Assembly: GCF_009727055.1 (NCBI RefSeq)
Contig: NC_052349.1
Span: forward strand, 45,425,776 to 45,489,775
DNA from: Benincasa hispida
Lineage: Eukaryota; Streptophyta; Magnoliopsida; Cucurbitales; Cucurbitaceae
Direction: 5' to 3'
Length of the DNA: 64,000 bases
Positions 8,440-20,950 of this stretch are shown here, one piece after another (within the stretch, counting starts at the first letter, position 1; each line of letters begins with the position of its first letter). The notes beneath the pieces were generated by a model. That model made no database searches and was not told the origin of the DNA. It saw only the letters and a program-made list of their open reading frames with translations. The translations under genes were made by a program, and so were the position numbers.

Positions 8440-11321
8440 TGTTGGGGTTGATGTCCTAAATCTCATAGGGTCCTGTAGTTTGTAAACACATGTATGAAAA
8501 AAATTTTGTGATGTAATAATATGAGATATTCTATTCACTACTGTCTATGAAATATGAGATATTTTAGTTGCGGTAACAACAAACCAATAAAATAAGGTCC
8601 TTGGTTATTTTTATAACTTAAGCATGTATGTGGAGACATACAAGTGGATTATGCCTTAAGTGATAACCTAAATGGTCTATAGTATATGGATAAAGGAGGG
8701 AAACTTTATTCTTATAACAATATGGATACAACCCGCTTTGTAGATGTTACAAATGTTGTAAAGTGCTACAAATGATCTGATCTTGGTCATTTATGTGGAG
8801 ACATGCGAGCAGGGGTATCCTATACAAAGGAGTTTGTATAAGACCGGACCATGAAATGTTTAGTCTTGTTATATTACATCGTTCATGACAGAGACTTTCA
8901 TTTCACTAAGATGACCATAGGTAACATGACCTTAATCCTGAGTGAGTTAGGAACTCCTGTCTATGAGGATGGTCCTTTGATTTGGATGGGTACGAGTGGC
9001 CAGATCGTTGACTCAAACATACCATTTTGGGGATTCGTCTGATTGGGGAGTTGGGAACTCAGCTACATAAGATGGAATTCATAACCTACCACTTTGGGGA
9101 TTGGTCTGATTGAGGAGTTGGGAACTCAGCTACACAAGACAGAATTCACTCCTTCCCCAAAGTAGGGGTAAGCAGATAGATTGTTCCCTTAAAGGCTGAT
9201 TCCGGGGCTTGAACAATGTGGCGCCACACCTTCTCATGGTCCGAGAAGTGTTCACTCATAGTAGGACTATGATATATTGTTAGAGGAATCAATGGTATTT
9301 AAGGAGTTAGATGTAACTCTAAGCGCAAAATGGTAAATTGGCCCAGCTGTACTTACGATCGATTTGTGAAGGATCATCGTACTATTGATTGGTTATATCC
9401 GATGGACACAGAAATATATTTGTAGTGCGAAGAGTACAACTGTCGGTCTTTAGGGGAATGCCCGGTAGTTAACGGATGATGGATATTATGATTAAAGAGT
9501 TTAGTTAGTTATTAACGTACTGTTGGAGCTTCAAGCTACAGGTCCATAAAATTCCCTTGGTAGCTCAATGGATTCAAGTTGTGATTCTGGGGCTTGAACA
9601 ATGTGGTGCCACACCTTCTCATGGCCTGAGAAGTGTTCACTCATAGTAAGACTATGATGTATTGTTCATTAGAGGAATTAATGGTACTTAAGAAGTTAGA
9701 TGTAACTACAGGGGAAAAACGGTAAATTGGCCCAATTGTACTTACGAGCAATTCTTGAAGGGTCATCGTACTATTGATTGGTTATATCCGATGGACATAG
9801 AAATATATTTGTAGTGCAAAGAGTGCAGCTTTCAGTCTTTAAGGGAATGCCCAGCAGTTAACAGATGGTGGATATTGTGATTAAAGAGTTTAGTCATTTA
9901 TTCACATACCGTTGGAGCTTCAAGCTATAGGTCCATAAGGTTCCCTTGGTAGCTTAATGGATTTAAATTGTGATTCTGGAGCTTGAACAATGTGGTGCCA
10001 CACCTTCTCATGGCCCGAGAAGTATTCACTCATATTAGGACTATGAGGTATTGTTCATTAGAGGAATTAATGGTACTTAAGGAGTTAGATGTAACTACAG
10101 GGGAAAAACGGTAAATTGGCTCAATTGTACTTACGAAGTACTATTGATTGATTATATCCGATGGACATAGAAATATATTTGTAGTGCGAAGAGTGCAGCT
10201 GTCGGTCTTTAGGAGAATGTCCGGCAGTTAACGGATGGTGGATATTGTGATTAAAGAGTTTAGTAAGTTATTCACGTACCGTTGAAGCTTCAAGCTACAA
10301 ATCCATAAGGTTCCCTTGGTAGCTCAATGGATTCAAGTTGAGAATTAATTTTTGGGTTAGTTTGAAATGTTCAAATTAACAAGAGGGAATTTGATTATAG
10401 ATGATATAATTAAATTGATTCAATTATATGTATAAAATTGATTTGATGTATTAGACACATTAACTAGAGGAGTTAATATAAATATAGTTTATATTAAATG
10501 TCAATAAAGGAGAAAAAGAACTATGGTTTAAATATTACATATGATGTGATATTAAAACTATAGGTTATAAATATAATATGATAAATTAGTTATTATATTT
10601 ATTTATAACGAAACAATTATTAGATAATTGTTGGTAGTTATTTTTTCTCATTTAACCGATTGAGTGGGAGGTTTTTATCAGTTTTAATAATGTTGAATAA
10701 AAGAAAAAAAATGTTTCAATTTTTTGTGTGCATCACATTCACATCGATCGAGTAAAGAAATAGCTATACGATAGCCATTGAGAGAGTGAATGATCAAGCA
10801 TCAAGCATCGAGTTTGCTAGACGATCAAGTACCCAGTCTATACGAATGACTTAGCCACTTAGCCATTCTCCCACTTACTTGATCATTTACTTGATCGTTC
10901 AACTCCTCCTTCCCTCTACCAAATCCACACAGAGCCCATACCTCTTGGATTCCCACACTGAGAATACCAAGGTAGCCTCTTGGTAGTGTCGAGTTTGCTA
11001 TTCGAGAGTCGAGGATTGAGTCTTACTCGATTGTGTTCGAGGATCTGACAGTTCGTGATTTGCACCGGTTGTTCGTTGTGTTCATGCATCTGATTGAGTG
11101 TGCTTGGACGCGTGCCTGGTGTTGATCGATGGAATACTTGAAGAATAGTTCTTCAAAGGTATGTCACTCGACTCTAGTTGATTTTATCTTAAAAAGCATG
11201 TTGTAATTTACTCGATGATGCATAACTGTTCTTGTTTGTTTGTAAATGCTTTGTTCTTTCACAATGGGTTTGGAATGATCTTGCTTCTGCTCAATGGTTC
11301 TCTTGTTTAAGAGTTCTTTCA
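8440..11321 (+). mobile_element. Solo LTR (copia type), 2.88 kb, with TSD CATAC
   Basis: It begins TGTTGGGGTTGATGTCC and ends GAGTTCTTTCA, the usual TG...CA. The 5 bp CATAC lies immediately on both sides (8435-8439 and 11322-11326). Removing it restores the RT text tccacatacaacactagg, seen undisturbed at about 63668-63682. No gag, pol, primer-binding site or polypurine tract lies inside, so it is a solo LTR. It matches, in opposite orientation, the 2110-bp LTR at 13974-16083; the extra 772 bp is a tandem amplification at 9197-10340. The strand shown is the LTR's own transcriptional direction. Confidence 0.9.
9197..10340 (+). repeat. Three tandem copies of a 385-bp segment inside the solo LTR
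   Basis: Units start at 9197, 9582 and 9971, each with tgattc(c/t)gg(g/a)gcttgaac. Lengths are 385, 389 and 370 bp; the third lacks about 19 bp after cttacga. Each unit runs to ccttggtagct(c/t)aatgga. The relative at 13974-16083 has this segment once. The copies have diverged from each other by scattered substitutions, so the amplification is not very recent. Confidence 0.9.
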
Positions 11322-12990
11322 CATACAACACTAGGAAAGCTACTGAATTGTTGATGATTTTCTTGACTATACAAGACTCACATTCTAGTCAAAGCCATAA
11401 GATTTGATCACAATATCAAATCTTATATTCTAAGATCGAGATGCTTGCTTCAATCCATAACTGAATCTATTAAGCTTGCAAACTATTTGCTCTTGACCTT
11501 GTTTAATGAATCCTCTAGTTGTTGCATATAGATGATCTTCTCAAGATTACCATTCAGAAAGGCAGTTTTGACGTCTATTTTCCATATCTCATAGTCATAA
11601 TACATGGCAATGGACAGGAGAATACGTATAGATTTTAACATGACAATAAGTGAGAAAGTTTTTTCATAGTCCACTCCCTCAACCTAGGTATAACCCTTTG
11701 CCACCAGTCTAGCTTTAAAGGTCTGTACCTTCCTATCTATATACCCCTTTTTCTCTTGTGGATTCATTTGTAATCTATAGGTTTTACCCCATCAAGTAGA
11801 TGTACAAGATCCCAAACTTAGTTGAAGTACATAGACTCAATTTTGAGATCCATAACTTTAACCTATTCATCTTTATCTACATCATCCATTGCCTGTTTAA
11901 AGAATGATGGATCCTCACCGTCGTCATCTGATATAACAATTAGGGTTTTCGTTAAACCTATATAATGAGCAAGCAGATTCACAACCCTCCCACTACGTCG
12001 AGGCTCCCTCAACTGTTGAGGTGTATGTGCTTGGTTAGATGAACCGACATCGATAACTCTTATTGATGTACTAGCCTTTTCAACAACTTTTGTTGAAGTT
12101 TTAGTAATTTCATTAGATAGTTCACTAAATACAATTTTGCTACAGGGTTTATGCTATCTAATGTGCTCCTCTTCTAAAAATGTAGTATTTTTCGACCCAA
12201 ATACTTTATTTTCTTTAGTGTCATAGAAGTAGATGTGCTGAGAAATTCCAATTTCTTAGGATTTGCCTCAACCTTGGGGTAGCCTACAAATAGGCATAAT
12301 TTTGAACGAGATTCCAATTTCTTAGGATTTGCCTCAAGCACATGTGCTGAGAAATTCCAAATTCTGAAGTGGCATAAACTACCTTTACGACTATTCTATA
12401 ATTCCAAAGATGTTTCAGACTCACATACTGGTAAAGAATCTTCTTCTAATTCGCTTAGAAGTCCATTTTTAACCAACCTCTCAATCTTTTTTAGATTTAT
12501 GTGACCTAATCATAGGTGTCAAAGTTGGGCATTTTCCTTAGGAGAAATATTTTATCTTTTATGTTGAGTTATTGCAATTCTAAACATTTTAATATAAAGA
12601 AATACCTTAGATGCTAACGACCTTAGTACATAAAGACTACTTTCTAAATTTCATAATAAATATGAACATCATTCTTGTAAATAAACATTTTATTTACACT
12701 GAAATTTAAAAGTAGTTTTTTTCAAATAAACATTTTACAAAAATAAAGTTCATTTTCAATCCAAGAACTACATATACATTATTTAATAATAAATAGGATT
12801 TATGTAAAAGTAATCTGAGGTCTCCCACTACCATTGCTGAGACGACTTGCCCAATTCCAAAATGCATAGTCATCTTGCTAGCCCCGTGCGGTTGCTAAGA
12901 CCTAATTCCCTGAAAAGAAGAACAAACATGATTAGTGGCCCCTGAATCAATTATCTAGGCAGAATCATCATTCTCCACTAAACAGGTTTC
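11322..12990 (-). pseudogene. Copia pol remnant: protease, pre-integrase, integrase C-terminus, RT
   Basis: Read on the minus strand from high to low coordinates. The protease active site DSGATNHVC lies near 12930. A pre-integrase block (LRLGHINLKKIERLVKNG-like) follows around 12400-12540, then an integrase C-terminal/linker part around 12000-12300. RT begins near 11900, with YEIWKIDVKTAFLNG at about 11550-11600. The catalytic core of integrase is missing, and its place holds a local duplication at 12235-12360. Many stops and frame changes are present. It is the continuation of the gag at 13000-13887 and of the RNase H at 7886-8439. Confidence 0.8.
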
Positions 12991-13890
12991 CAAACTTAGT
13001 AAAACATTTTTATCTTGTTTGGCCTTCTTCTTCTCTGCCAAGTACTTGGGACAAGTCCATTTCCAATGTCCCTCCTGGTTGCAATGGAAGCAAGTTCCTT
13101 TAGTAACCTTGGCTTTCTTGCCTCTCTGGGCTATAGTAAGGTTAGCTTTATTCCCCTAACCTCCCTTCTCCTTCTTCCACTTTTTGGTGCTAGATGAAGA
13201 AGACACAGACTTGGTTCTAAAGGTCGAACCTTTGAAGAAATTCTTTGAGAAAGTGGCAACATTTGCCTCTCCCTTCTACTCATTGACTTTCATCAATGAG
13301 TGGTAAGTCTGTAATTCGTTAAGGAAAGTGGTCAGGTTGTAGTCAAACTTGTTCATACTAGTGTTACTACGAAACTGAAAGAAACTCTCTGGCAGAGTTT
13401 CTAAAATAAAGCTAACTTGACTAGCCTCATCGATGATGGCCCTATTTATTTTAGCCACGTTAAAGTGGACCATCATGTTGAGAACGCGTTCTCTAATAGA
13501 TGTCCTTTCTTTCATATGGATATTGAAAATGTATTTGAGAGTGTCCTGTTAGAGCTATGAGAACGGTTGTCCAAACATCTTGTGCAATGATTCCATGATC
13601 TCATATGCAGTGACCATGGATTCATGCTTCTTTGTCAAGACTTCAGATAAGCTGATAAGTATATACTCTCAAACCTTTTCATTTTTCCTTACCCATCTCT
13701 CATGTGCATCCCGAACATTTTGAACGGGTACTTGAGGACACTCCTCAAGTAGGAAAAACCTCATATCAACGATTATAAGCATAGTATTTATTGTGTTCTT
13801 CCAAGTTGTATAGTTGTCACCATTCAATTTATCAGCACTTAGAAGGCTTAATATAGTGTTAGTCATATTTGAAGCTTGCTGAAACATACA
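12991..13890 (-). pseudogene. Copia gag remnant with zinc knuckle
   Basis: The frame opens at 13887 with MFQQASNMTNTILSLLSADK and a DNYTTWKNTINTML motif typical of copia gag (UBN2-type nucleocapsid precursor). It continues at 13515-13276 with SFILETLPESFFQF and LTTFLNELQTYHSLM. A CCHC-type zinc knuckle (CFHCNQEGHWKWTCP) lies near 13050-13090. Frames are broken between these blocks. The gag starts about 85 bp inside the 5' LTR at 13974, as expected for the first gene of the element. Confidence 0.85.
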
Positions 13891-13973
13891 AATTATTTAT
13901 ATTAGTTATTAAGCATTACCCACTTGAAACCAATCAAAATTTAGCAAAATTCTAATGTATCCTATGTGACATT

Positions 13974-16083
13974 TGAAGGAAATCATGCATGAGGATTTCT
14001 ATGAGTAGCGGAAGGATCGTTCCAAATTTCATTCGAAATTAAACATAAACAATTACAGTACAAGAACGAAAACTAACATGTCATGCACAAAATGAAATTA
14101 CAACATGATAAACGATAGAATCAAGGGACAGAGTATACGTACCTTTGAAGAACCATTCTTCAAACTCCCTCGATCAATCTATAAGCATCCACAATAACAC
14201 AACACTCGAACGCAATGACCGATGCATAGCACGATCAACAGCACGAACACAACGAACAATCAATGACTCTTTGAAACCAATCGAGTTGAGTGAGGACACC
14301 ACCACAATGGTTACCTTGGTATTCTCGGTGTGAGAATCCAGGAGTTGTGGGCTCTGTATGAACTTGGTTTGAGGAAGAGATTGGAGGACAACGATCGTGT
14401 AGACGATCGAGCNGGCTCTGTATGAACTTGGTTTGAGGAAGAGATTGGAGGACAACGATCGTGTAGACGATCGAGCAAGTAGGAGATAAGAAGCGTATAT
14501 CGTATAGACGATGTGCCCAACGGTGTAGTCAATGGTAGCCTATCGTATAGACTTAGCCACACGATCGTTTAGCTATGATCAACTGAATGAACTATTGTTT
14601 AGTCAATGTGCAAGATAGTTTAGTCTCTGCCAACTATCGCTTAGTGAAATACTTTCACTTGATAGCTTCCTTCGTGAGTTTTTTTTTCCAAAAACAACTT
14701 CTAAATTTTGAAAAACATTTTTCCTTTTATCTCACGGTTACCATAAAACTACCAATAACCTCCCACTCAATCGGTTATTAGAGAAAAAAGTTTAATTATC
14801 AAATAATTAATATTATTATAAATAAATATGACAACCAACTTATCATATTATATTTATAACTTATCGTTTTAATATTTCATCTCATGAAACATATAAACCA
14901 TAGTTTCTATTTTATGGTACTTAATGTAAATCATATTTACATTAATCCTCCACTCGATGTATCTCATACATCACACCTATTATATCTTATATAATTGAAT
15001 TTTCTTTTGTGAATGTGAACATTTCAAATCAACCCCAAGAACTGATTCTCAACTTGAATCCATTGAGCTACCAAGGGGACCTTATGGACCTGTAGCTTGA
15101 GGCTCCAATGGTTCGTAAATAAATGACTAAACTCTTTAGTCACGGGATCCACCATCCGTTAATTATCGGGCACTCCACTAAAGACCGACAGCTGCACTCT
15201 CCTCACTAGATATATTTTTGTGTCCATATCAACCAATCAACAGTGCGATAACCCTTCATAGATTGTTCATAAGTACAGTTGGGCCATTTTACCGTTTTGC
15301 CCCTATAGTTACATCTAACTTCTTAAATACCACTGATTTCTCTAATGAATAATAAGTCATAGTCCTACTATGACTGGGTCTTCTCTTCCAAAGAAAGGAT
15401 GTAGCCACTATGTTTAAGACCCGGAATCAACCCTTAAGGGTGCAATCTATCTACTTACCCCTACTTCGGGGAATGAGTGAATTCCGACTTATGTAACAAT
15501 GTTTCCAGCTCCTCAATCAGACAAATCCCCAAAAAGGTAGGTATGTTAAGTTAGCAATCTGGCCATTCTCACCCATACTAATCAAATGACCGCCCTCAAA
15601 GGCAGAAATTCCTAACATACTCAGAATTAAGGTCATGTCACCTATGGTCGTTTAAGTGAGATGTAAGTCTTAAGTATCAACGATGTTATATAAAAAGACT
15701 AATCATCTCGTGGTCCGGTCTTATACAAACTCTTTATATAGGACATCTCTGCTCACATGTCTCCAGATGAATGGTCAGGATCAAACCATTTGTAGTAGTT
15801 CACAACTCTTTTAAACCTCTACAAAGTAGGCCGTATTTGTAGTGTCACAAGGATAAGGTATCCCTCCTTTATACTTATACTACAAACCTTTTAGATTATT
15901 ACTTAAGGCATGATCCACTTTTATATCTCATATACATGCTTAAGTTTACGTACAATAATCATGAATCTTTGTTTATTGGATATGAGTAAATGCAAATAAA
16001 ATAACTCTTATTTTATTCATAACAATGTGTACAAAGTTTACAAATTACGAGTCTCCAGAAGAATTAGGACACCAATCCCAACA
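13974..16083 (-). mobile_element. Copia 5' LTR, minus orientation, 2110 bp
   Basis: On the minus strand it starts TGTTGGGATTGGTGTCC (16083) and ends GATTTCCTTCA (13974). It is the same family as the solo LTR at 8440-11321, but in opposite orientation and with a single copy of the 385-bp segment. The gag ORF begins just downstream, making it the 5' LTR of the 7.9-14 kb element. I do not recognise a normal primer-binding site after it, so the first internal bases are probably eroded. It contains a false 63-bp duplication around an N at 14413. Confidence 0.85.
14350..14476. repeat. Two identical 63-bp copies flanking a single N
   Basis: 14350-14412 and 14414-14476 are identical base for base and are separated only by the N at 14413. 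Perfect identity in an otherwise decayed LTR, with an N exactly between the copies, points to an assembly join that failed to merge overlapping ends. Confidence 0.85.
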
Positions 16084-18222
16084 ATCTAATTTTGCAATGT
16101 TGCTTCAGTGGGTTGAGATGAACGCCACTATAAGGTGGGTAGTCACCTCTTCATTGAATTGAGACATTCTCAACCAATCATTACACCATAATAACTCTTA
16201 TTCCTATATTGGTTAGTCACCATTGTTCGGTCAAGAAATCATTAACTTGCTTAATAATTTCTCATAAGTGTATCCCCTAATTTTAGATTATAGAGTTCCA
16301 CCCTAATGAGTCAATCGTAGGAAAAAATCGATTGGGACAAAAACTAAAGCAATACTATCATCTTTGGAGTTTGAGTAAAATTTCATCTAAACACCTTTTT
16401 TAGGGGGACACAAGGAAATGTGCCTCGAGGTCGAGAATGAAACTTTACTACAAACTAATGAAGGAGACCCTCGGATGTGTTGACACACGTCTCTCTCCCA
16501 CTTACTATAAACATTCTCTTCGTTCACCTTGATATTGACCTATGCAAACACATTTCTTATGGAGACATAAGCAAACGGTGCCCTGAGACCTCATATACAT
16601 CATTTTCCTTCTACTAAGTGTTTTAAACTTAGGGTTCATTATTTAGGTAAATTCGGCTAAGAATTTATCTAAGTGTAATATTAAATTGGCCCAATATAAC
16701 TCTTATATTGGATAGTTTAACAATATATGATTTTTGTTTATTAAACACTTTAATAAATCTAATCATGTATTGCATGCATATAAAATAGTTGTCTAATTCA
16801 CCTCCAGGTCGATTCCCAGGTAGGGGTGTTCCGTTTCCGTCAGCTTAAATACCCCAACCTAGACAAAACTTTTCTTATACAAAGGTCACTTATAGACAAT
16901 TATTTTATAAATTTAATCTTTTATTAATTTTCATTTTAATCCTATTAAAAGAAAAAAAAAAGATTAACCTATTTCTAATCTCATTAGAAATAATTCAGTA
17001 TAGGTCTAGGTGAAATCAATTTAAAACTATCTAGAATTAATTTAACCTATTTTTGCATGCAACATCTTCATTATAATTTTAGTTATAACTTCATTAAACT
17101 TATAATATTTATAAAATTAATGAAATAATTAAAATCTATAAACATGCATCTAATGACATAAATGAAATATAACAATTATACTTTCTAAGTAATATCATGT
17201 TTCATGCATTTTCGTTTTCATTATATAACATAACACTTATATTATAAATGCAAATAAACACATATCTATCGTCCAAACTATATAATATAACAATGATAAT
17301 ATAGTATGATGCATGGACATGTTATAAATGCATGCAATCATATAATATAACATTTATATTTAATATGTTGTATGAGCATGCTTAATATATCATGAAACTA
17401 TATAATTATATTAAATATGATGCATGATAAAATGTTTATCCTATGGTGGGATTTTAAACTATATGACATAGAATGTGCAATATAATAAAATAAACATACA
17501 TCATATGTAAATTATTTAACAGCAACATTTTACCAAAAATTGGCATCCTAAGCAGTTAATTATATTAATATAACATTTTTATTAATTTAATTAATTAAAA
17601 TACAATAAAAATACATAATAATTCAAAAAATATAAAAAAATAAAGAAAACCGCCCAAGCCTCGAGCCCACGATCTGAAAGTTGTCTGAAACGCGCACGTG
17701 AATTTCTCGGAGCGCAATCACACTTTAGGAGGGCACTGCTGCACTCTAGACTTCGCTTCCAAAGTGCAATGACACTAAGTAAGAGCACTATTGCGCTCTG
17801 GCCTTCACATCCGGAGTGTTGCGGTGCTACAACAAGAGCACAATGGCACTTGATAGATTTTCAAGCATCACCGCTGCGCTTGTCACCTAAAAACCCATGA
17901 GTGCAGTCGCGCTTTGGCAAGAGCGTCGCAACGCTCTAGGCCAGAAGCAATTGATCTTCTTCGATTTTCACCAAATTGGCTCTGAATCTGCTTGTTTCTT
18001 TAGAAACTCTTGCCAAATCTCCAAGACACGAACTTATAAACTCGATAGCAAAATTTAAATGCCCAAAACCCAGGGTCCTTATATCTTTAATCAAATTAAA
18101 ACGGTAAATCTAATGCCAATTTTTGTAAACATTTAAGTGGAAACCATACATTCACCATGCAGTGAAAACACCCACCAAAACTCTGAATTTAAGTTGCAAA
18201 ACGAAATTCAGAGACACAAGTT
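16084..18222 (-). mobile_element. Non-coding internal domain of a LARD-like LTR element
   Basis: About 2.1 kb lie downstream (minus strand) of the LTR at 18238-20224 and its primer-binding site. No gag or pol block is found in any frame. Part of it (about 16390-17560) recurs at 31370-32480 with landmarks gggggacacaag, cctcgagg, cctttaagtt-type spacers and a paragraph around gttccgtttccgtcagctta. A GC-rich island at 17650-17945 is full of short inverted motifs such as gagcgtcgcaacgctct. A long non-coding interior between retroviral-type signals fits a large retrotransposon derivative mobilised in trans. The far end abuts the next LTR at 16083. Confidence 0.6.
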
Positions 18223-18237
18223 GTCTCTAATATCAAT
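18223..18237 (-). other. Primer-binding site of the LARD-like element
   Basis: Directly after the LTR end the minus strand reads ATTGATATTAGAG, two changes from the ATTGGTATCAGAG consensus that pairs with plant initiator Met-tRNA in copia elements. This fixes the orientation of the element and the LTR boundary. Confidence 0.6.
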
Positions 18238-20224
18238 TGTAGGGAATAAAATTCTTGCAACGGAAGCGAATGATTGGATTCATGTCTTAGAATTTCATTT
18301 TGGAACTTGAAATTAAACAGAGAGTGACCGAAACATGGATAAGCATACATAAGCCTACAACATGCATTTCTATTGTAAATTCAGAGAAGAAAGAGATGGA
18401 GATAGACTTACCCTTGACGAACCGTTTCTTCTCGAATTTCTTTCCCACAGCAAGATCACGAACAGTATCTCCTTCTCATGAACATTGTTTCATAGCAAGA
18501 CCTTGAACAAAATAATGAGGACACTACCACAATGATTGCCTTGTTATTCTCAAAGTGAGAATCAAGGAGAGTTGTGAGCTTCCTTGGTTAATTTTGGTGA
18601 AAGGGAGGAGAGTATTCTGAGAGAAAATTTGACAGAGGAAGAAGATGAAGAAGTTGAATGAGAAAGCTTTTTGTGGAGAATGATTTTATGTAACAATCAA
18701 TACCTCAACTCCTCTGTCTAAGGCCCTTTAAGAGGTGTGAGGGAGTTATCAGAAATAACTCTCTCCACTACTTGAAAATAACTCCCTAGGAGTTAATTTT
18801 CAAATTTATTTTTAATAATATTAACTAATTTAATATTATTAAAATTAAATAATATATTTCATCCTATATAATATATAACCTATAGTTTATATTATAGCAC
18901 ATATAATATAACTTAGAGATTATATTCTGTCATATAACATATAGTTTTAATATGAATCAAGTTTAGGTTAATTTTAACATATAGTTTTTATATGAATCCC
19001 ATTCATATAATAAATATTTGAATCATATTCAAATATTTATTTCTCTCATATAAACTTTATAATATAATGTATCAAAATACATTATATTGATTGTATCTCA
19101 TACAATTAATTCTCTTTAATTAATTTAAACAATTCAAATTAATCCAAAATTAATTGCTTTTCATTGATCCTTATTGAGCTATTAAGGAAACCTCTTGGAC
19201 TTACAAATTAGAAGTTTCAATGATACAAGATTAACTAATTAAACTCTTTAATTGAATTAATTTTCATTTATTAATTGTCGATCACTCCACTAAAGATCGA
19301 AATTAAACTCTTTAATTGAATTAATTTCCATTTATTAATTGTCAAGCACTCCACTAAAGATCAACAATTGCACTCTTCACACTGTAGATATATTTATGTG
19401 TCCATTGGATATAATGAATCAACAGTGCATTGATCCTTTACAAATTGCTCGTAAGTACAGTTGGATTAAAATTATCGTTTTACCCCTGTAGTTAAATCCA
19501 TCTCTTTAAGTACCATCGACCTCTCTAATGAACAATTAGTCATAGTTCCACCTCTCCCTGACCAGTGAGAGGGTGAGGCGCCTCATTGTTCAAGACTTGG
19601 AATCAACCCTAAGGAGTAATGTATCTACTGACCCGTTCCTTGCTCACCACTCAGACGAATCCCCAAAATGGAGGGCATATTGAGTTGGCAAAACTGACTA
19701 CTCTCACCCATGCAGATCAAATGATTGCCCTTATAGGCTGGAGTTCACAACGACTCAAGGTTAAGGTCAAATCACCTATGGTCATCCTAGCGAAATGCTA
19801 GTTTCTTCTAGTAACAGTGTTATAAAGAGAGGTTAAACGTTTCGTGGTCCAATCTTATACAAACTCTTTGTATACCTCCACTCACATATCTCCACATGAA
19901 TGATTAGAATCAGAACATTTGTAATATTTTATAACAATCGTAACAATTACAAAGTGAGTCGTATCCGTAGTGTCACCAGGATAAAGTACCCAACTTTATC
20001 TATCAACATAGACCTTTTAGGTTATCATTTAAACATGATCCACTTATATGTCACCACATACATGTTTAAGCTACATTAAATAACCTAGGATCTTAGTTTA
20101 TTGGTTTTGGTTAATGCAACTAAATATCAAATAAAATAATGACTTATTTTATTAAATAAATAATCTGTTTGTACAAATAAATTATATACTACAAAACAAT
20201 GAGATTTATGGCATAACCCCAACA
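18238..20224 (-). mobile_element. 5' LTR of the LARD-like element, 1987 bp
   Basis: On the minus strand it begins TGTTGGGGTTATGCC (20224) and ends TTATTCCCTACA (18238), with a primer-binding site right after. It shares the general paragraph order of the other long copia LTRs in this window (for example ccactaaagatcg, gtgtccattggata, ctctctaatgaacaa). It is closest to the fragment at 7393-7885. A duplicated stretch ttaaactctttaattgaatt occurs at about 19239 and 19304. Confidence 0.8.
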
Positions 20225-20950
20225 CACATTGCATTAGAATTGTGATCTAATCGAGAAGTGATTCTCAAGCTTAGAGGGAACCTAGGTTAACTGAGCGAGG
20301 GGGACTTTGCTCTAAGAAGGAAAGATATAGTTCAAGTGAGAAGGGGAGCATAAGACATTCTTCACTAATACCATAAGTTAACGTGCAGTAGATACTTCCA
20401 TACAATTTTCAAATTTAAAAGTTTAATTTGAATATAATTCCTATGATTTGCAAATAATTTCTCATGAGCTCGTCTGTGTTCTGTTGCAACGTGGAAATGA
20501 ACTTGTGTTTCTTTTTGTTTAATAAACTATATTACCTAACTTTGTTCGAGTTTAGAGTCATCCTCCTTCATACTCATCGTTTAGCCTAATAAACCCATAA
20601 TTCTACCTTTAACTGCCACCTTCACCTATTGATAAGGATAGCACCTAATTTTTTCTCTCATCGCTCCCATTTGAGTGTGACCATTGACACAAAATTTTAA
20701 AATGTAGATATCTTTAACTTTCATATAGGTAATATATATAATTTAAATACAAATATTTAAAAGCTTTCGTTTATTCATAGGTTAGAACCCAAAATAGTAG
20801 GGTTTTTATATGGTTACATCTTTTTTAAATCAAAATTTATCAAATCCCTTATGAACCCACAAGAAATCATTGCTTTCAGTGAAAAAATCAAAATATCGCT
20901 AATAGCCACAAATTCATTTCAAAAAATTTTCAGCAACGTAAATATTAACA
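20225..20950. other. Intergenic or decayed repeat, nothing coding seen
   Basis: No open frame with recognisable content on either strand. The first 200 bp, with a purine-rich stretch (gaagtgattctcaagcttagaggg), may be older repeat sequence into which the LTR inserted. Confidence 0.4.

Noticed and set aside
9197..10340. Tandem units considered as a CRISPR-like or satellite array
   Set aside because: Only three long units, contained within an LTR and single-copy in its relative; a local LTR amplification explains them.
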